64,000 nt of DNA from Pseudomonas sp. GM74 (GTDB taxonomy: Bacteria; Pseudomonadota; Gammaproteobacteria; Pseudomonadales; Pseudomonadaceae). Position numbers and translations under genes: made by a program. Location of the stretch: positions 25,130-89,129 of the forward strand of contig NZ_AKJG01000045.1 of NCBI RefSeq assembly GCF_000282455.1, written 5' to 3'. Under the pieces are notes generated by a model. That model did no database searches and was not told where the DNA came from. It worked only from the letters and a program-made list of their open reading frames with translations. Below are positions 46,719-55,939 of this stretch, piece after piece (the first letter of the stretch is position 1; every line of letters begins with the position of its first letter).

Positions 46719-47312
46719 ATGTTGGTTGTCTCACTCGGTGGCAGTCCCAGTCAGCGCTCTCGTTCCGGGGTGCTGCTGGATCGCTCCCAGCGTTGGTTGC
46801 AAGGGCAGGGCGTGGAAGTGGTGAGTTATCAGGTACGGGATTTTCCGGCCGAGGACTTGCTGCACGCGCGCTTCGACAGCCCCAAGGTGATCGACCTGTT
46901 GAAACAGATTGAAAACGCCGATGGCCTGCTGATCGCCACACCGGTTTACAAGGCGTCGTTTTCCGGAGCGCTGAAAGTCGTGCTGGATCTGCTGCCCGAA
47001 CGCGCCTTGAGCCACAAGGTGGTTCTGCCGATGGCCACTGGCGGCAGCATCGCCCACATGCTGGCGGTGGATTACGCGCTCAAGCCGGTGTTGTCGGCAT
47101 TGAAGGCTCAGGAAATGCTGCAAGGCATTTTCGCCGTCGACAGCCAGATCGCCTACGGCGAAGGCAGCGCCCAGGCGCAATTGGCTCCGGAACTGGAACA
47201 ACGACTGAATGAATCGCTGGAGCTGTTTTTCAGCGCCATGGCGCGACGGCCAAAGCCGCTCGATCCGAACCTGTTGAATGATCGTTTGCTGAGTGCTCGC
47301 TGGAGCATTTGA
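46719..47312 (+). CDS. ssuE: NAD(P)H-dependent FMN reductase SsuE
   Basis: A 197-residue flavodoxin-like reductase providing FMNH2 to the sulfonate monooxygenase. The phosphate loop [12 protein letters not shown] at the N-terminus and [20 protein letters not shown] are signatures of SsuE. First gene of the ssuEADCBF operon, with 90 bases to ssuA. Confidence 0.95.
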   Translation: MLVVSLGGSPSQRSRSGVLLDRSQRWLQGQGVEVVSYQVRDFPAEDLLHARFDSPKVIDLLKQIENADGLLIATPVYKASFSGALKVVLDLLPERALSHKVVLPMATGGSIAHMLAVDYALKPVLSALKAQEMLQGIFAVDSQIAYGEGSAQAQLAPELEQRLNESLELFFSAMARRPKPLDPNLLNDRLLSARWSI

Positions 47313-47402
47313 GCCACATCGAAAAATTGAAGTACTGGCCTTACTCGCCCGCCAACGGGCAAGCAGGTGCAGCCAAAACCCAACTGCAAAAAGGAGAGCG
47401 CC

Positions 47403-48368
47403 ATGCGCCCTGTCATTTTGCGTCGTGGTCTGGTCGCTCTGTTTGCTGCGGCTGTCACCTTCGGCGCCATTACTCAAGCTCAGGCCGAGACATTACGAAT
47501 CGGTTATCAGAAGTACGGCACCCTGGTGCTGCTCAAAGCCAAAGGCACCCTGGAAAAACGCCTCGCCGCCCAAGGCGTGGACGTTCAATGGACTGAATTT
47601 CCTGGTGGCCCGCAACTGCTTGAAGGCCTGAACGTCGGTTCCATCGACTTCGGCGTCACCGGCGAAACACCGCCCGTGTTCGCTCAAGCGGCCGGTGCCG
47701 ATTTGCTCTACGTCGCCTATGAACCGCCAGCACCGCACAGTGAAGCGATCCTGGTGCCGAAGGATTCGCCGGTCAAATCCGTGGCGGACCTCAAGGGCAA
47801 GAAAATCGTGCTCAACAAGGGCTCCAACGTGCACTACCTGTTGGTGCGTGCGCTGGAAGACGCCGGCCTCAAATACACCGACATCCAGACCGTATTCCTG
47901 CCGCCGGCCGATGCCCGCGCCGCGTTCGAGCGTGGCAGCGTCGACGCCTGGGTGATCTGGGACCCGTACCAGGCCGCCGCCGAACAACAGCTGCAAGCGC
48001 GCACCCTGCGCGATGGCCAGGGCATCGTCGACAACCATCAGTTCTACCTGGCGACCAAACCTTATGCGCAGAAAAATCCCGAGGTGATCAAGACCCTGGT
48101 GGAAGAAGTGCGCGCGATCGGCGAGTGGTCCAGGGCCAATCCTGAAGACGTGACCCAGCAAGTCTCGCCACTGCTCGGCCTGTCGGCAGACATCACCCGC
48201 ACTTCGGTGAAACGCCAGGGCTACGGCGCGTTGTTCCTGACCCCGGAAGTGGTCGCGGCGCAGCAGAAAATCGCCGACACCTTCTACCAGCTCAAGCTGA
48301 TTCCAAAACAATTGAGCATCAAAGACGTGATCTGGACGCCGCCGGCAGCCGTTGCCAAAGCTCAGTAA
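47403..48368 (+). CDS. ssuA: Aliphatic sulfonate ABC transporter binding protein SsuA
   Basis: A 321-residue periplasmic protein with a signal peptide (MRPVILRRGLVALFAAAVTF, cleavage after AQA). The mature start ETLRIGYQKYGTLVLLKAKG and the KKIVLNKGSNVHYLLVRALE block are typical of SsuA. The start at 47403 has AAGGAGAG upstream; the open frame reaches 47367. Confidence 0.95.
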   Translation: MRPVILRRGLVALFAAAVTFGAITQAQAETLRIGYQKYGTLVLLKAKGTLEKRLAAQGVDVQWTEFPGGPQLLEGLNVGSIDFGVTGETPPVFAQAAGADLLYVAYEPPAPHSEAILVPKDSPVKSVADLKGKKIVLNKGSNVHYLLVRALEDAGLKYTDIQTVFLPPADARAAFERGSVDAWVIWDPYQAAAEQQLQARTLRDGQGIVDNHQFYLATKPYAQKNPEVIKTLVEEVRAIGEWSRANPEDVTQQVSPLLGLSADITRTSVKRQGYGALFLTPEVVAAQQKIADTFYQLKLIPKQLSIKDVIWTPPAAVAKAQ

Positions 48369-48423
48369 CCAGAGCTCAGAAACATAAGCCCAGCAAATCG
48401 ATTCCCCAAGGAGACCACTCCAT

Positions 48424-49572
48424 ATGAGCCTCAATATCTTCTGGTTCCTGCCTACCCACGGCGACGGCCATTACCTTGGCACCGCTGAAGGCGCACGCGC
48501 CGTCGATCACGGTTACCTGCAACAAGTCGCACAGGCCGCGGATCGCCTGGGTTTTGGCGGGGTACTGATCCCTACCGGTCGCTCCTGCGAAGACTCTTGG
48601 CTGGTGGCGGCATCGCTGATTCCGGTGACCCAGCGCTTGAAGTTCCTGGTTGCCCTGCGCCCCGGGATCATTTCCCCGACGGTGGCGGCGCGTCAGGCGG
48701 CAACCCTGGATCGACTGTCCGGCGGTCGTGCGCTGTTCAACCTGGTGACGGGGGGGGATCCGGAAGAGTTGGCGGGCGATGGTCTGTTCCTGAGTCACGA
48801 AGAACGCTATCAGGCCTCGGTGGAATTCACCCGCATATGGCGCCGGGTGCTGGAAGGCGAAACCGTCGATTACGACGGCCAGCACATCAGTGTGAAGGGC
48901 GCGAAACTGCTCTATCCACCGATCCAGCAGCCGCGCCCGCCGCTGTACTTCGGCGGCTCTTCGGATGCCGCGCAAGACCTGGCTGCCGAACAGGTGGAAA
49001 TGGTCCTGACCTGGGGCGAGCCACCGGCCGCCGTCGCGGAAAAAATCAAACAGGTCCGAGCCAAGGCCGCCAGGCTCGGACGCACCGTGCGCTTTGGCAT
49101 TCGACTGCACGTGATCGTGCGCGAAACCAACGATGAAGCCTGGAAAGCCGCGGATCGGCTGATCTCTCATCTCGACGACGAGACCATCGCTCGTGCCCAG
49201 GCTTCGCTGGCGCGTTTCGATTCGGTCGGTCAGCAACGCATGGCCGCATTGCATGGCGGCAACCGCGACAATCTGGAAGTCAGCCCTAACCTGTGGGCCG
49301 GTGTCGGTCTGGTGCGCGGCGGTGCCGGTACGGCGCTGGTGGGCGATGGCCCGACCGTGGCCGCCCGCGTGAAGGAGTACGCGGACCTCGGCATCGACAC
49401 CTTTATTTTCTCCGGGTACCCCCACCTGGAAGAGTCGTACCGAGTCGCCGAGTTGCTGTTTCCGCACCTCGATGTCGAGCGTCCGGAACTGCCGAAAAGC
49501 GCCGGCTACGTGAGTCCGTTCGGCGAGATGGTCGCCAACGACATTCTGCCCAAAGCCGCGTCCCAGAGCTGA
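48424..49572 (+). CDS. ssuD: FMNH2-dependent alkanesulfonate monooxygenase SsuD
   Basis: A 382-residue luciferase-like TIM-barrel enzyme that cleaves C-S bonds of alkanesulfonates to sulfite and aldehyde. Diagnostic blocks: [15 protein letters not shown] at the start, GRSCEDSW, the [15 protein letters not shown] segment, and the mobile-loop region [19 protein letters not shown]. Uses FMNH2 from SsuE. A ribosome site AAGGAG precedes the ATG. Confidence 0.96.
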   Translation: MSLNIFWFLPTHGDGHYLGTAEGARAVDHGYLQQVAQAADRLGFGGVLIPTGRSCEDSWLVAASLIPVTQRLKFLVALRPGIISPTVAARQAATLDRLSGGRALFNLVTGGDPEELAGDGLFLSHEERYQASVEFTRIWRRVLEGETVDYDGQHISVKGAKLLYPPIQQPRPPLYFGGSSDAAQDLAAEQVEMVLTWGEPPAAVAEKIKQVRAKAARLGRTVRFGIRLHVIVRETNDEAWKAADRLISHLDDETIARAQASLARFDSVGQQRMAALHGGNRDNLEVSPNLWAGVGLVRGGAGTALVGDGPTVAARVKEYADLGIDTFIFSGYPHLEESYRVAELLFPHLDVERPELPKSAGYVSPFGEMVANDILPKAASQS

Positions 49573-49581
49573 GGCACGGTC

Positions 49582-50364
49582 ATGAATAAAATCATCCACA
49601 GCCTGGCGCCCTGGGCGTTTCCGGTGTTGTTGCTGGTGGTGTGGCAGTTGAGTGTGTCGGCGGGTTGGTTGTCGACACGGATCCTGCCGGCGCCCATCGC
49701 CGTGATCGAGGCCGGCGTGAGCCTGGTGCGCAGTGGCGAAATCTGGACGCACCTGGCGATCAGTGGCTGGCGTGCCGCGCTGGGTTTCACCATCGGTGGT
49801 GGCATTGGCCTGACGCTCGGCTTCATCACAGGCCTGTCGAAGTGGGGCGAGCGCTTGCTCGACAGTTCGGTACAGATGATCCGCAACGTGCCGCACCTGG
49901 CGCTGATTCCACTGGTGATCCTGTGGTTCGGCATCGACGAGTCAGCGAAGATTTTCCTGGTGGCGCTGGGTACGTTGTTCCCGATCTACCTCAACACCTA
50001 TCACGGCATCCGCAACGTCGACCCGGCGCTGGTGGAGATGGCGCGCAGCTATGGCCTGAGCGGTTTCAGCCTGTTCTGGCAGGTGATTCTGCCGGGGGCA
50101 CTGCCTTCGATTCTGGTCGGCGTGCGCTTCGCCCTGGGCTTCATGTGGCTGACGTTGATCGTGGCGGAAACCATTTCCGCGAGTTCCGGTATCGGCTATC
50201 TGGCAATGAACGCCCGGGAATTCCTGCAGACCGACGTGGTGGTGCTGGCGATTCTGTTGTATGCGGTGCTCGGCAAACTGGCCGACCTCGCAGCCCGTGG
50301 ACTTGAACGAGTGTGGTTGCGCTGGCACCCGGCGTATCAGGTTGCCAGGGGAGGTTCGGTATGA
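49582..50364 (+). CDS. ssuC: Sulfonate ABC transporter permease SsuC
   Basis: A 260-residue permease with about six membrane helices and the EAA loop region [20 protein letters not shown]. Together with SsuA and SsuB it imports sulfonates. Starts 9 bases after ssuD and overlaps ssuB by 4 bases. Confidence 0.94.
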   Translation: MNKIIHSLAPWAFPVLLLVVWQLSVSAGWLSTRILPAPIAVIEAGVSLVRSGEIWTHLAISGWRAALGFTIGGGIGLTLGFITGLSKWGERLLDSSVQMIRNVPHLALIPLVILWFGIDESAKIFLVALGTLFPIYLNTYHGIRNVDPALVEMARSYGLSGFSLFWQVILPGALPSILVGVRFALGFMWLTLIVAETISASSGIGYLAMNAREFLQTDVVVLAILLYAVLGKLADLAARGLERVWLRWHPAYQVARGGSV

Positions 50365-51167
50365 CTGCCCAACAACCCCCACGCCTGCTGCGCGGGACTC
50401 CGCTGGTGGTGCGCAAGTTGCAAAAAACCTTCGGTGCACGGCAGGTGTTGCGCGAGATCGATCTGCACATTCCGGCGGGCCAGTTTGTCGCTGTGGTCGG
50501 TCGCAGCGGCTGCGGCAAAAGTACCTTGCTGCGCTTGCTCGCCGGTCTCGATCAACCAACCGGCGGTGAGTTGCTCGCCGGTGCCGCTCCATTGAGTGAG
50601 GCGCGGGAAGACACGCGGCTGATGTTCCAGGAGGCGCGTTTGCTGCCGTGGAAAAAGATCATCGACAACGTCGGCCTGGGCCTCAAGGGCAACTGGCGGC
50701 CGCAAGCGCTTGAAGCCTTGGAAGCGGTGGGCCTGGCCGATCGCGCCCACGAGTGGCCGGCCGCGCTGTCCGGTGGGCAGAAGCAACGCGTGGCTTTAGC
50801 CCGTGCATTGATTCATCAGCCGCGCCTGCTGTTGCTCGACGAACCCTTGGGGGCGCTGGATGCCCTGACCCGAATTGAAATGCAGCAACTGATCGAGCGG
50901 CTCTGGCAGCAGCACGACTTCACGGTGTTGCTGGTGACCCATGACGTCAGTGAAGCCGTGGCGATTGCCGATCGGGTGATCCTGATCGAAGACGGAGAAG
51001 TCGGCCTCGACCTGCATGTGGAGCTGCCGCGGCCTCGGGTTCGTGGCTCCCATCGGCTGGCGGCGCTGGAAACCGAAGTGCTCAATCGCGTGCTGGCGCT
51101 ACCCGGCCAACCGGCGGAACCGGAACCTGTTTCACCCTTGCCTACGCAATTGCGTTGGGCGCAATAA
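50361..51167 (+). CDS. ssuB: Sulfonate ABC transporter ATP-binding protein SsuB
   Basis: A 268-residue ATPase: Walker [10 protein letters not shown] at 47-55, the Q-loop [10 protein letters not shown], signature LSGGQ at 136-140, Walker B LLLLDE at 156-161. The start at 50361 overlaps the ssuC stop (ATGA); an in-frame start at 50313 lies within ssuC and is not favoured. The C-terminal tail (about 40 residues, Pro-rich) is longer than in some homologues. Confidence 0.94.
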   Translation: MTAQQPPRLLRGTPLVVRKLQKTFGARQVLREIDLHIPAGQFVAVVGRSGCGKSTLLRLLAGLDQPTGGELLAGAAPLSEAREDTRLMFQEARLLPWKKIIDNVGLGLKGNWRPQALEALEAVGLADRAHEWPAALSGGQKQRVALARALIHQPRLLLLDEPLGALDALTRIEMQQLIERLWQQHDFTVLLVTHDVSEAVAIADRVILIEDGEVGLDLHVELPRPRVRGSHRLAALETEVLNRVLALPGQPAEPEPVSPLPTQLRWAQ

Positions 51168-51170
51168 AGC

Positions 51171-51249
51171 AGCGGCAAGCTTCAAGCTTAAAGCTGCAAG
51201 AAGGAGCACCTCGCTTCTACTTGCGGCTTGAAGCTTGCCACTTGCAGCT
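51171..51249. repeat. Imperfect inverted repeat between ssuB and ssuF
   Basis: Arms AGCGGCAAGCTTCAAGC (51171) and GCTTGAAGCTTGCC (51226-51239) with further matches (GCTGCAAG, CTTGCAGC). A known kind of Pseudomonas intergenic repeat. It could stabilise or attenuate the mRNA. Confidence 0.7.
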
Positions 51250-51273
51250 CATTTCGACCCCAGGAGAAATAAA

Positions 51274-51489
51274 ATGACTATCAAGGCCATCAACGTTCGT
51301 AACCAGTTCAAAGGCTCCATCAAGGAAATCGTCCTCGGCGACGTACTCTCGGAAATCGACGTGCAGACCGCTTCCGGCATTGTCACTTCGGTGATCACCA
51401 CGCGCTCGGTGAAAGAGCTGGAACTGGCGGTGGGCAGTGAAGTGATCGCGTTTGTGAAATCCACCGAGGTGTCGATCGCCAAGTTGTAA
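51274..51489 (+). CDS. ssuF: SsuF, molybdopterin-binding-like TOBE protein
   Basis: A 71-residue single TOBE/Mop domain: MTIKAINVRNQFKGSIKEIV, then SEIDVQTASGIVTSVITTRSV. In P. putida, ssuF was described as required for growth on sulfonates and sulfate esters. Homologous Mop proteins bind molybdate or other oxyanions. The ATG at 51274 has CAGGAG before it. A terminator follows, so it closes the operon. Confidence 0.93.
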   Translation: MTIKAINVRNQFKGSIKEIVLGDVLSEIDVQTASGIVTSVITTRSVKELELAVGSEVIAFVKSTEVSIAKL

Positions 51490-51508
51490 GGCACATGCGT
51501 AAACAACA

Positions 51509-51541
51509 ACCCCGAAGGGTTTGAGCCCTTCGGGTTTTTTT
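51509..51541 (+). terminator. Terminator of the ssu operon
   Basis: Stem CCCGAAGGG-TTTGAG-CCCTTCGGG with seven T after it. Confidence 0.92.
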
Positions 51542-51599
51542 GTGCGTGTGATTCAGTAAGAACGGTAATGTGGCCTTCGCGAGCAAGTCGAAGAGGCCG

Positions 51600-52238
51600 T
51601 CAGGCTGGAATGCTGCGCTTGGGCAGATACGGCGGTAAATACAACCCCACATAAGCATCAAACACCCGCATGCCTTCCTCGGCCATGCGCGGCGTAATCT
51701 GCCCGTGCTGCTGCACCGAGCGCGCATACACCCGGTCGCCCAGTTCCATGGCCAGGGCGAACACATCGACATCACTCGGCAACGTCGGCAGCTCGAAGTG
51801 ATGGTCGAACAGCTTGTGCATCAGGTCGCCCAGTTCGATGTCGTGCTGGCGGTCGGCCTGGGTGACTTCGGTCAGGCCGTGCTGGGCCAGAATGAGTTGG
51901 CGGGCGGCAGCATCCTCTGCATAGATATCGAGCATGCGTTGTTCCACCAGTCGCGAAAGATCGCGCCAGCCATTCAAGGCGAGGTGGTCGATGGGCGCTT
52001 GCAGGCAGGCGCGGAAGGCCGCATGGACGTCGGCGGTCAAGGCTTCGAGCAACGCTGGCACGCTGGCAAAGAAGTGGTAGACCGAGGAGGGCGGAATCTC
52101 TGCGCGCTCGGCGACGCTGTAGATCGACAGGCTGGCCACACCCTCGGCGGCCAACAGCGTTCGGGCGGCATCGAGTATCGAATCGATCCGGGCCTGGCTG
52201 CGTGCGCGGGGTTTGCGGGGGGTGGCTACGCGTGTCAT
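51600..52238 (-). CDS. TetR-family transcriptional regulator
   Basis: A 212-residue regulator. The N-terminal HTH region has ARIDSILDAARTLLAAEGVA and YSVAERAEIPPSSVYHFFAS (about residues 17-60); the C-terminal ligand domain is all-helical. A ribosome site AGGAG precedes the start at 52238; the frame runs upstream to 52634 through spuI and is a chance extension. It lies downstream of spuI on the same strand, so it may control polyamine genes, but an unrelated target is possible. Confidence 0.87.
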   Translation of the reverse strand: MTRVATPRKPRARSQARIDSILDAARTLLAAEGVASLSIYSVAERAEIPPSSVYHFFASVPALLEALTADVHAAFRACLQAPIDHLALNGWRDLSRLVEQRMLDIYAEDAAARQLILAQHGLTEVTQADRQHDIELGDLMHKLFDHHFELPTLPSDVDVFALAMELGDRVYARSVQQHGQITPRMAEEGMRVFDAYVGLYLPPYLPKRSIPA

Positions 52239-52319
52239 TGGAGTCTCCTGCGGGGCAGCGGGCATTGTACGAGTCGGGTTGTGTGTTGTCTCGTCGGCCG
52301 CCATCGTCGGAACGCCGCC

Positions 52320-52412
52320 CGGAGCAAGCCCGCTCCCCCAGGGATTGGTTTCGTACACCCGATTTGTGGTCGACAAAGAACCCTGTGGGAGCTGGCTTGC
52401 CAGCGATCCGCC
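52320..52412. repeat. REP pair, degenerate
   Basis: Arms GGAGCAAGCCCGCTCCC (52321) and GGGAGCTGGCTTGCCAGCG (52387), upstream of the TetR gene. Confidence 0.7.
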
Positions 52413-52423
52413 GCAGGCGGCCA

Positions 52424-52465
52424 TAAAAAAACGCCGCAGGCTTTTACAGCCGGCGGCGTTTTTTT
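52424..52465 (-). terminator. Terminator of spuI
   Basis: Stem AACGCCGC with GCGGCGTT around a spacer, T-runs on both sides, directly after the spuI stop. Confidence 0.88.
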
Positions 52466-52476
52466 GCTGCAACCGA

Positions 52477-53853
52477 TTAAACGGTATGCAGGTACCAGTT
52501 GTACTCGAGGTCGGAGATGGAGTGTTCGAACTCCTCCAGCTCGCTCTCTTTACAGGCCACGAAGATATCGATGTATTTCGGATCGATGTACCTGGCCATG
52601 ACTTCGCTGTCGTCCAGCTCGCGCAGTGCATCACGCAGGTTGTTCGGCAGGCTCTGCTCGTTCTGCTCGTAGCTGTTGCCTTCGACCGGGGCGCCAGGCT
52701 CGATCTTGTTGGTCAGGCCGTGGTGCACGCCTGCCAAAACCGAAGCCATCAGCAGGTACGGGTTGGCATCGGCGCCGGCTACACGATGCTCGATGCGCAC
52801 GGCGTCGGAGGAACCGGTCGGTACGCGAATCGCCACGGTACGGTTATCCAGACCCCAGCACGGCGAGTTCGGCACGTAGAACTGTGCGCCGAAACGACGG
52901 TAGGAGTTGACGTTCGGGCAGAGGAAGGCCATCTGCGCCGGTAGGGTCTCGAGCACACCGCCGATCGCGTGACGCAGTGCGGCGTTCTGCTCGGGATCCT
53001 CACTGGCAAAAATGTTCTTGCCGTCTTTGTCGAGAATCGAGATGTGGACGTGCAGACCATTACCCGCCTGGCCCGGGTAAGGCTTGGCCATGAAGGTGGT
53101 GTCCATTTCATGGTCGTAGGCGATGTTCTTGATCAGGCGCTTGAGCAGGACCGCGTAGTCGCAGGCCTTGATCGGGTCAGCCACGTGGTGCAGGTTCACT
53201 TCGAACTGCGCCGGGGCACTTTCCTTGACGATGGCGTCGGCCGGAATGCCTTGCTCCTTGGCACCTTCCAGAATGTCCTGGAGGCAGTCGACGTATTCGT
53301 CGAGGTCGTCGATCAGGTAGACCTGTGTCGAGTGCGGACGTTTACCGGAAACCGGCGAGCGAGGTGGTTGCGGACGACCGTTCACGTTCTCCTGGTCGAT
53401 CAGGTAGAACTCCAGTTCGAACGCGGCGCAGATGGTCAGGCCCATTTCGTCGAACTTGCGCACCACATTGGCCAGCACTTCACGCGGGTCGGCGAAGAAT
53501 GGCTCGCCTTCGAGTTCGTGCATGGTCATCAACAGTTGCGCGGTCGGGCGCTTCTGCCATGGCTCGTTGCATAGAGTATCGGGGATTGGATAGCAGATTC
53601 GGTCAGCATCACCGATGTCCAGGCCCAGGCCGGTGCTTTCCACCGTCGAGCCATTGATATCCAGAGCAAATAGAGAGGCCGGCAGGTTGATGCCTTTCTC
53701 GTAAACCTTGTGGAGGCTGGTGCGTTCAATGCGCTTGCCGCGCACCACACCATTCATATCCGCAATCAGAAGGTCAACGTACAGAACCTCAGGATGTTCC
53801 TTAAGGAACGCGTTCGCTTCGTTAAGCTGAACGGCACGCGGGGGTACCGACAT
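52477..53853 (-). CDS. spuI: Gamma-glutamylpolyamine synthetase SpuI (glutamine synthetase family)
   Basis: A 458-residue glutamine-synthetase-type enzyme that ligates glutamate to putrescine or another polyamine using ATP. Motifs: ADMNGVVRGKRIER near the N-terminus, CAAFELEFYLID with the metal-binding Glu, GNGLHVHISI, and NRTVAIRVPTGSSDAVRIEH. Ends EYNWYLHTV-like (LEYNWYLHTV). Divergent from the spu operon, as spuI is beside spuA in P. aeruginosa. Its paralogue SpuB lies 700 bases away. Confidence 0.92.
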   Translation of the reverse strand: MSVPPRAVQLNEANAFLKEHPEVLYVDLLIADMNGVVRGKRIERTSLHKVYEKGINLPASLFALDINGSTVESTGLGLDIGDADRICYPIPDTLCNEPWQKRPTAQLLMTMHELEGEPFFADPREVLANVVRKFDEMGLTICAAFELEFYLIDQENVNGRPQPPRSPVSGKRPHSTQVYLIDDLDEYVDCLQDILEGAKEQGIPADAIVKESAPAQFEVNLHHVADPIKACDYAVLLKRLIKNIAYDHEMDTTFMAKPYPGQAGNGLHVHISILDKDGKNIFASEDPEQNAALRHAIGGVLETLPAQMAFLCPNVNSYRRFGAQFYVPNSPCWGLDNRTVAIRVPTGSSDAVRIEHRVAGADANPYLLMASVLAGVHHGLTNKIEPGAPVEGNSYEQNEQSLPNNLRDALRELDDSEVMARYIDPKYIDIFVACKESELEEFEHSISDLEYNWYLHTV

Positions 53854-54131
53854 GATGCAACACCTTTGTTGTTAAAAATATCAATCATTGATCTTTTCAG
53901 ATTCCAGTCAACCCGAACGGCATGCCGAAGTCAAGCGAGGCCTTTTTTGCCCTAAAAAAGCGCCCGTGTGGCTTTTTTGAGGCACTTTAGGGCGTTTTTA
54001 TGCCTTTGGCCTCTATGGCGCCCGCAGGCTTGAGCGGGCCGTGTTGTATTTTTTACGGGGGTGTTGTGTAAAAAAATGAACAAGGCTAAGCTCGAATCAA
54101 ACCCATAACAGCAATAATACCGGGGTGCTTC

Positions 54132-54482
54132 ATGTCTCGCCTGCCGATAATCGGCGTCACCGACTGCTCAAGACAGGTCGGTCGGCATGTTTATCACATC
54201 AGTGATGACACGTCCGTCCGTTCCGTGGCCTCAGCGGTTCTGGTGATCCTCCCATCCGTGACGGTTCGACCGTCCCCGTCCGATATTCTGGACGGTCGCG
54301 ATGGCACCCCCATTACGGTTACTCCATTCAATATAGAACCGATTCACAATAGCGGCCTGACCATCGTTCAGGGCACCGCTCGCGATTCTGCACGCCCGGC
54401 TTCTGCAGCCGTGTCGGCAAGCACGATAATCTGCCGCGCAAACGCTCTACAACGCGACGCCGATGCGTCAAACAACGCCTGA
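54132..54482 (+). pseudogene. spuA: Truncated and decayed spuA (gamma-glutamyl-GABA hydrolase, PuuD-like)
   Basis: An open 116-codon frame starting MSRLPIIGVTDCSRQVGRHV, then ILPSVTVRPSPSDILDGRDG, PFNIEPIHNSG and QGTARDSARPA. This matches, block by block but with many changes, the N-terminal third of the class-I amidotransferase SpuA/PuuD (normally about 250 residues; SPSNIEP and PGTAHDP in intact proteins). The catalytic Cys-His-Glu region is missing; the frame ends in unrelated residues 38 bases before spuB. Its place between spuI and spuB is where spuA belongs. A functional copy must be elsewhere or the step is lost. The 278 bases before it (53854-54131) are promoter DNA without a visible gene. 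Confidence 0.75.
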
Positions 54483-54520
54483 CTTTAAAAGGGTCAGACA
54501 ACTCAAGCCTAGAGGCATTT

Positions 54521-55879
54521 ATGAGTAACAACCTCGACCAGCTCACCGATTGGTTGAAAAACCACAAGATCACAGAAGTCGAATGCATGATCGCCGACTT
54601 GACCGGGATTACCCGGGGCAAGATTTCGCCGACCAACAAATTCATCGCCGAAAAGGGCATGCGCCTGCCAGAAAGCGTGCTGTTGCAGACAGTGACCGGC
54701 GATTACGTCGAAGACGACATCTATTACGAGCTGCTCGACCCGGCCGACATCGACATGATCTGCCGTCCCGACCAGAGTGCGGTGTACCTGGTGCCGTGGG
54801 CCATCGAGCCGACCGCCATCGTCATCCACGATACCTACGACAAGCAAGGCAACCCGATCGAGCTGTCGCCGCGCAATGTGCTCAAGAAAGTCCTGAAACT
54901 CTATACCGACAAAGGCTGGCAGCCGATCGTCGCGCCGGAAATGGAGTTTTACCTGACCAAGCGCAGTGACGACCCGGACTACCCGCTGCAACCGCCGATC
55001 GGCCGCTCCGGTCGTCCGGAAATCGGTCGCCAGTCGTTCTCCATCGAAGCGGCGAACGAATTCGATCCGCTGTTCGAAGACGTTTACGACTGGTGCGAAC
55101 TGCAGGACCTGGACCTCGACACGCTGATCCATGAGGACGGCACGGCGCAGATGGAAATCAACTTCCGTCACGGCGATGCCCTGTCTCTGGCCGACCAGAT
55201 CCTGGTGTTCAAGCGCACCATGCGCGAAGCCGCGCTCAAGCACGACGTGGCCGCGACCTTTATGGCCAAACCGATGACCGGCGAGCCGGGCAGTGCCATG
55301 CACTTGCACCAGAGCATCATCGACATCGAGACCGGCAAGAACATCTTCTCCAATGAAGACGGGACCATGAGCCAGTTGTTCCTGCACCACATCGGTGGTC
55401 TGCAGAAACTCATTCCCGAACTGTTGCCGCTGTTCGCACCCAACGTCAACTCGTTTCGCCGCTTCCTGCCGGATACCTCGGCTCCGGTGAACGTGGAGTG
55501 GGGCGAAGAGAACCGTACCGTGGGCCTGCGGGTGCCGGATGCCGGGCCAAATAACCGTCGGGTGGAAAACCGCCTGCCGGGCGCCGATGCCAACCCGTAC
55601 CTGGCGATTGCCGCGAGCCTGCTCTGCGGTTACATCGGCATGGTCGAAGGCCTGAACCCCAGTGCGCCGGTGGTAGGGCGTGGCTATGAACGCCGCAACC
55701 TGCGCCTGCCGCTGACCATCGAAGACGCGCTGGAACGCATGGAAAACAGCGCGACCATCGAGCGGTACCTGGGCAAGAATTTCATCACTGGCTACGTCGC
55801 GGTCAAGCGGGCCGAGCATGAAAACTTCAAGCGCGTGATCAGTTCGTGGGAAAGGGAATTCCTGCTCTTTGCCGTCTGA
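54521..55879 (+). CDS. spuB: Gamma-glutamylpolyamine synthetase SpuB
   Basis: A 452-residue glutamine-synthetase-family enzyme. Motifs: ECMIADLTGITRGK, APEMEFYLT (Glu140, Glu142), GSAMHLHQSI, NRTVGLRVPDAGPNNRRVEN. It should gamma-glutamylate putrescine or other amines as the first step of the PuuA-type pathway. It is followed by spuC after 60 bases. The upstream spuA remnant is its operon neighbour. Confidence 0.93.
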   Translation: MSNNLDQLTDWLKNHKITEVECMIADLTGITRGKISPTNKFIAEKGMRLPESVLLQTVTGDYVEDDIYYELLDPADIDMICRPDQSAVYLVPWAIEPTAIVIHDTYDKQGNPIELSPRNVLKKVLKLYTDKGWQPIVAPEMEFYLTKRSDDPDYPLQPPIGRSGRPEIGRQSFSIEAANEFDPLFEDVYDWCELQDLDLDTLIHEDGTAQMEINFRHGDALSLADQILVFKRTMREAALKHDVAATFMAKPMTGEPGSAMHLHQSIIDIETGKNIFSNEDGTMSQLFLHHIGGLQKLIPELLPLFAPNVNSFRRFLPDTSAPVNVEWGEENRTVGLRVPDAGPNNRRVENRLPGADANPYLAIAASLLCGYIGMVEGLNPSAPVVGRGYERRNLRLPLTIEDALERMENSATIERYLGKNFITGYVAVKRAEHENFKRVISSWEREFLLFAV

Positions 55880-55939
55880 TACGCCGGGCGCCGCCGCTGC
55901 CTGGCGGCGCCTTCACCTGATTTTTTTTAGGAGATTCAC

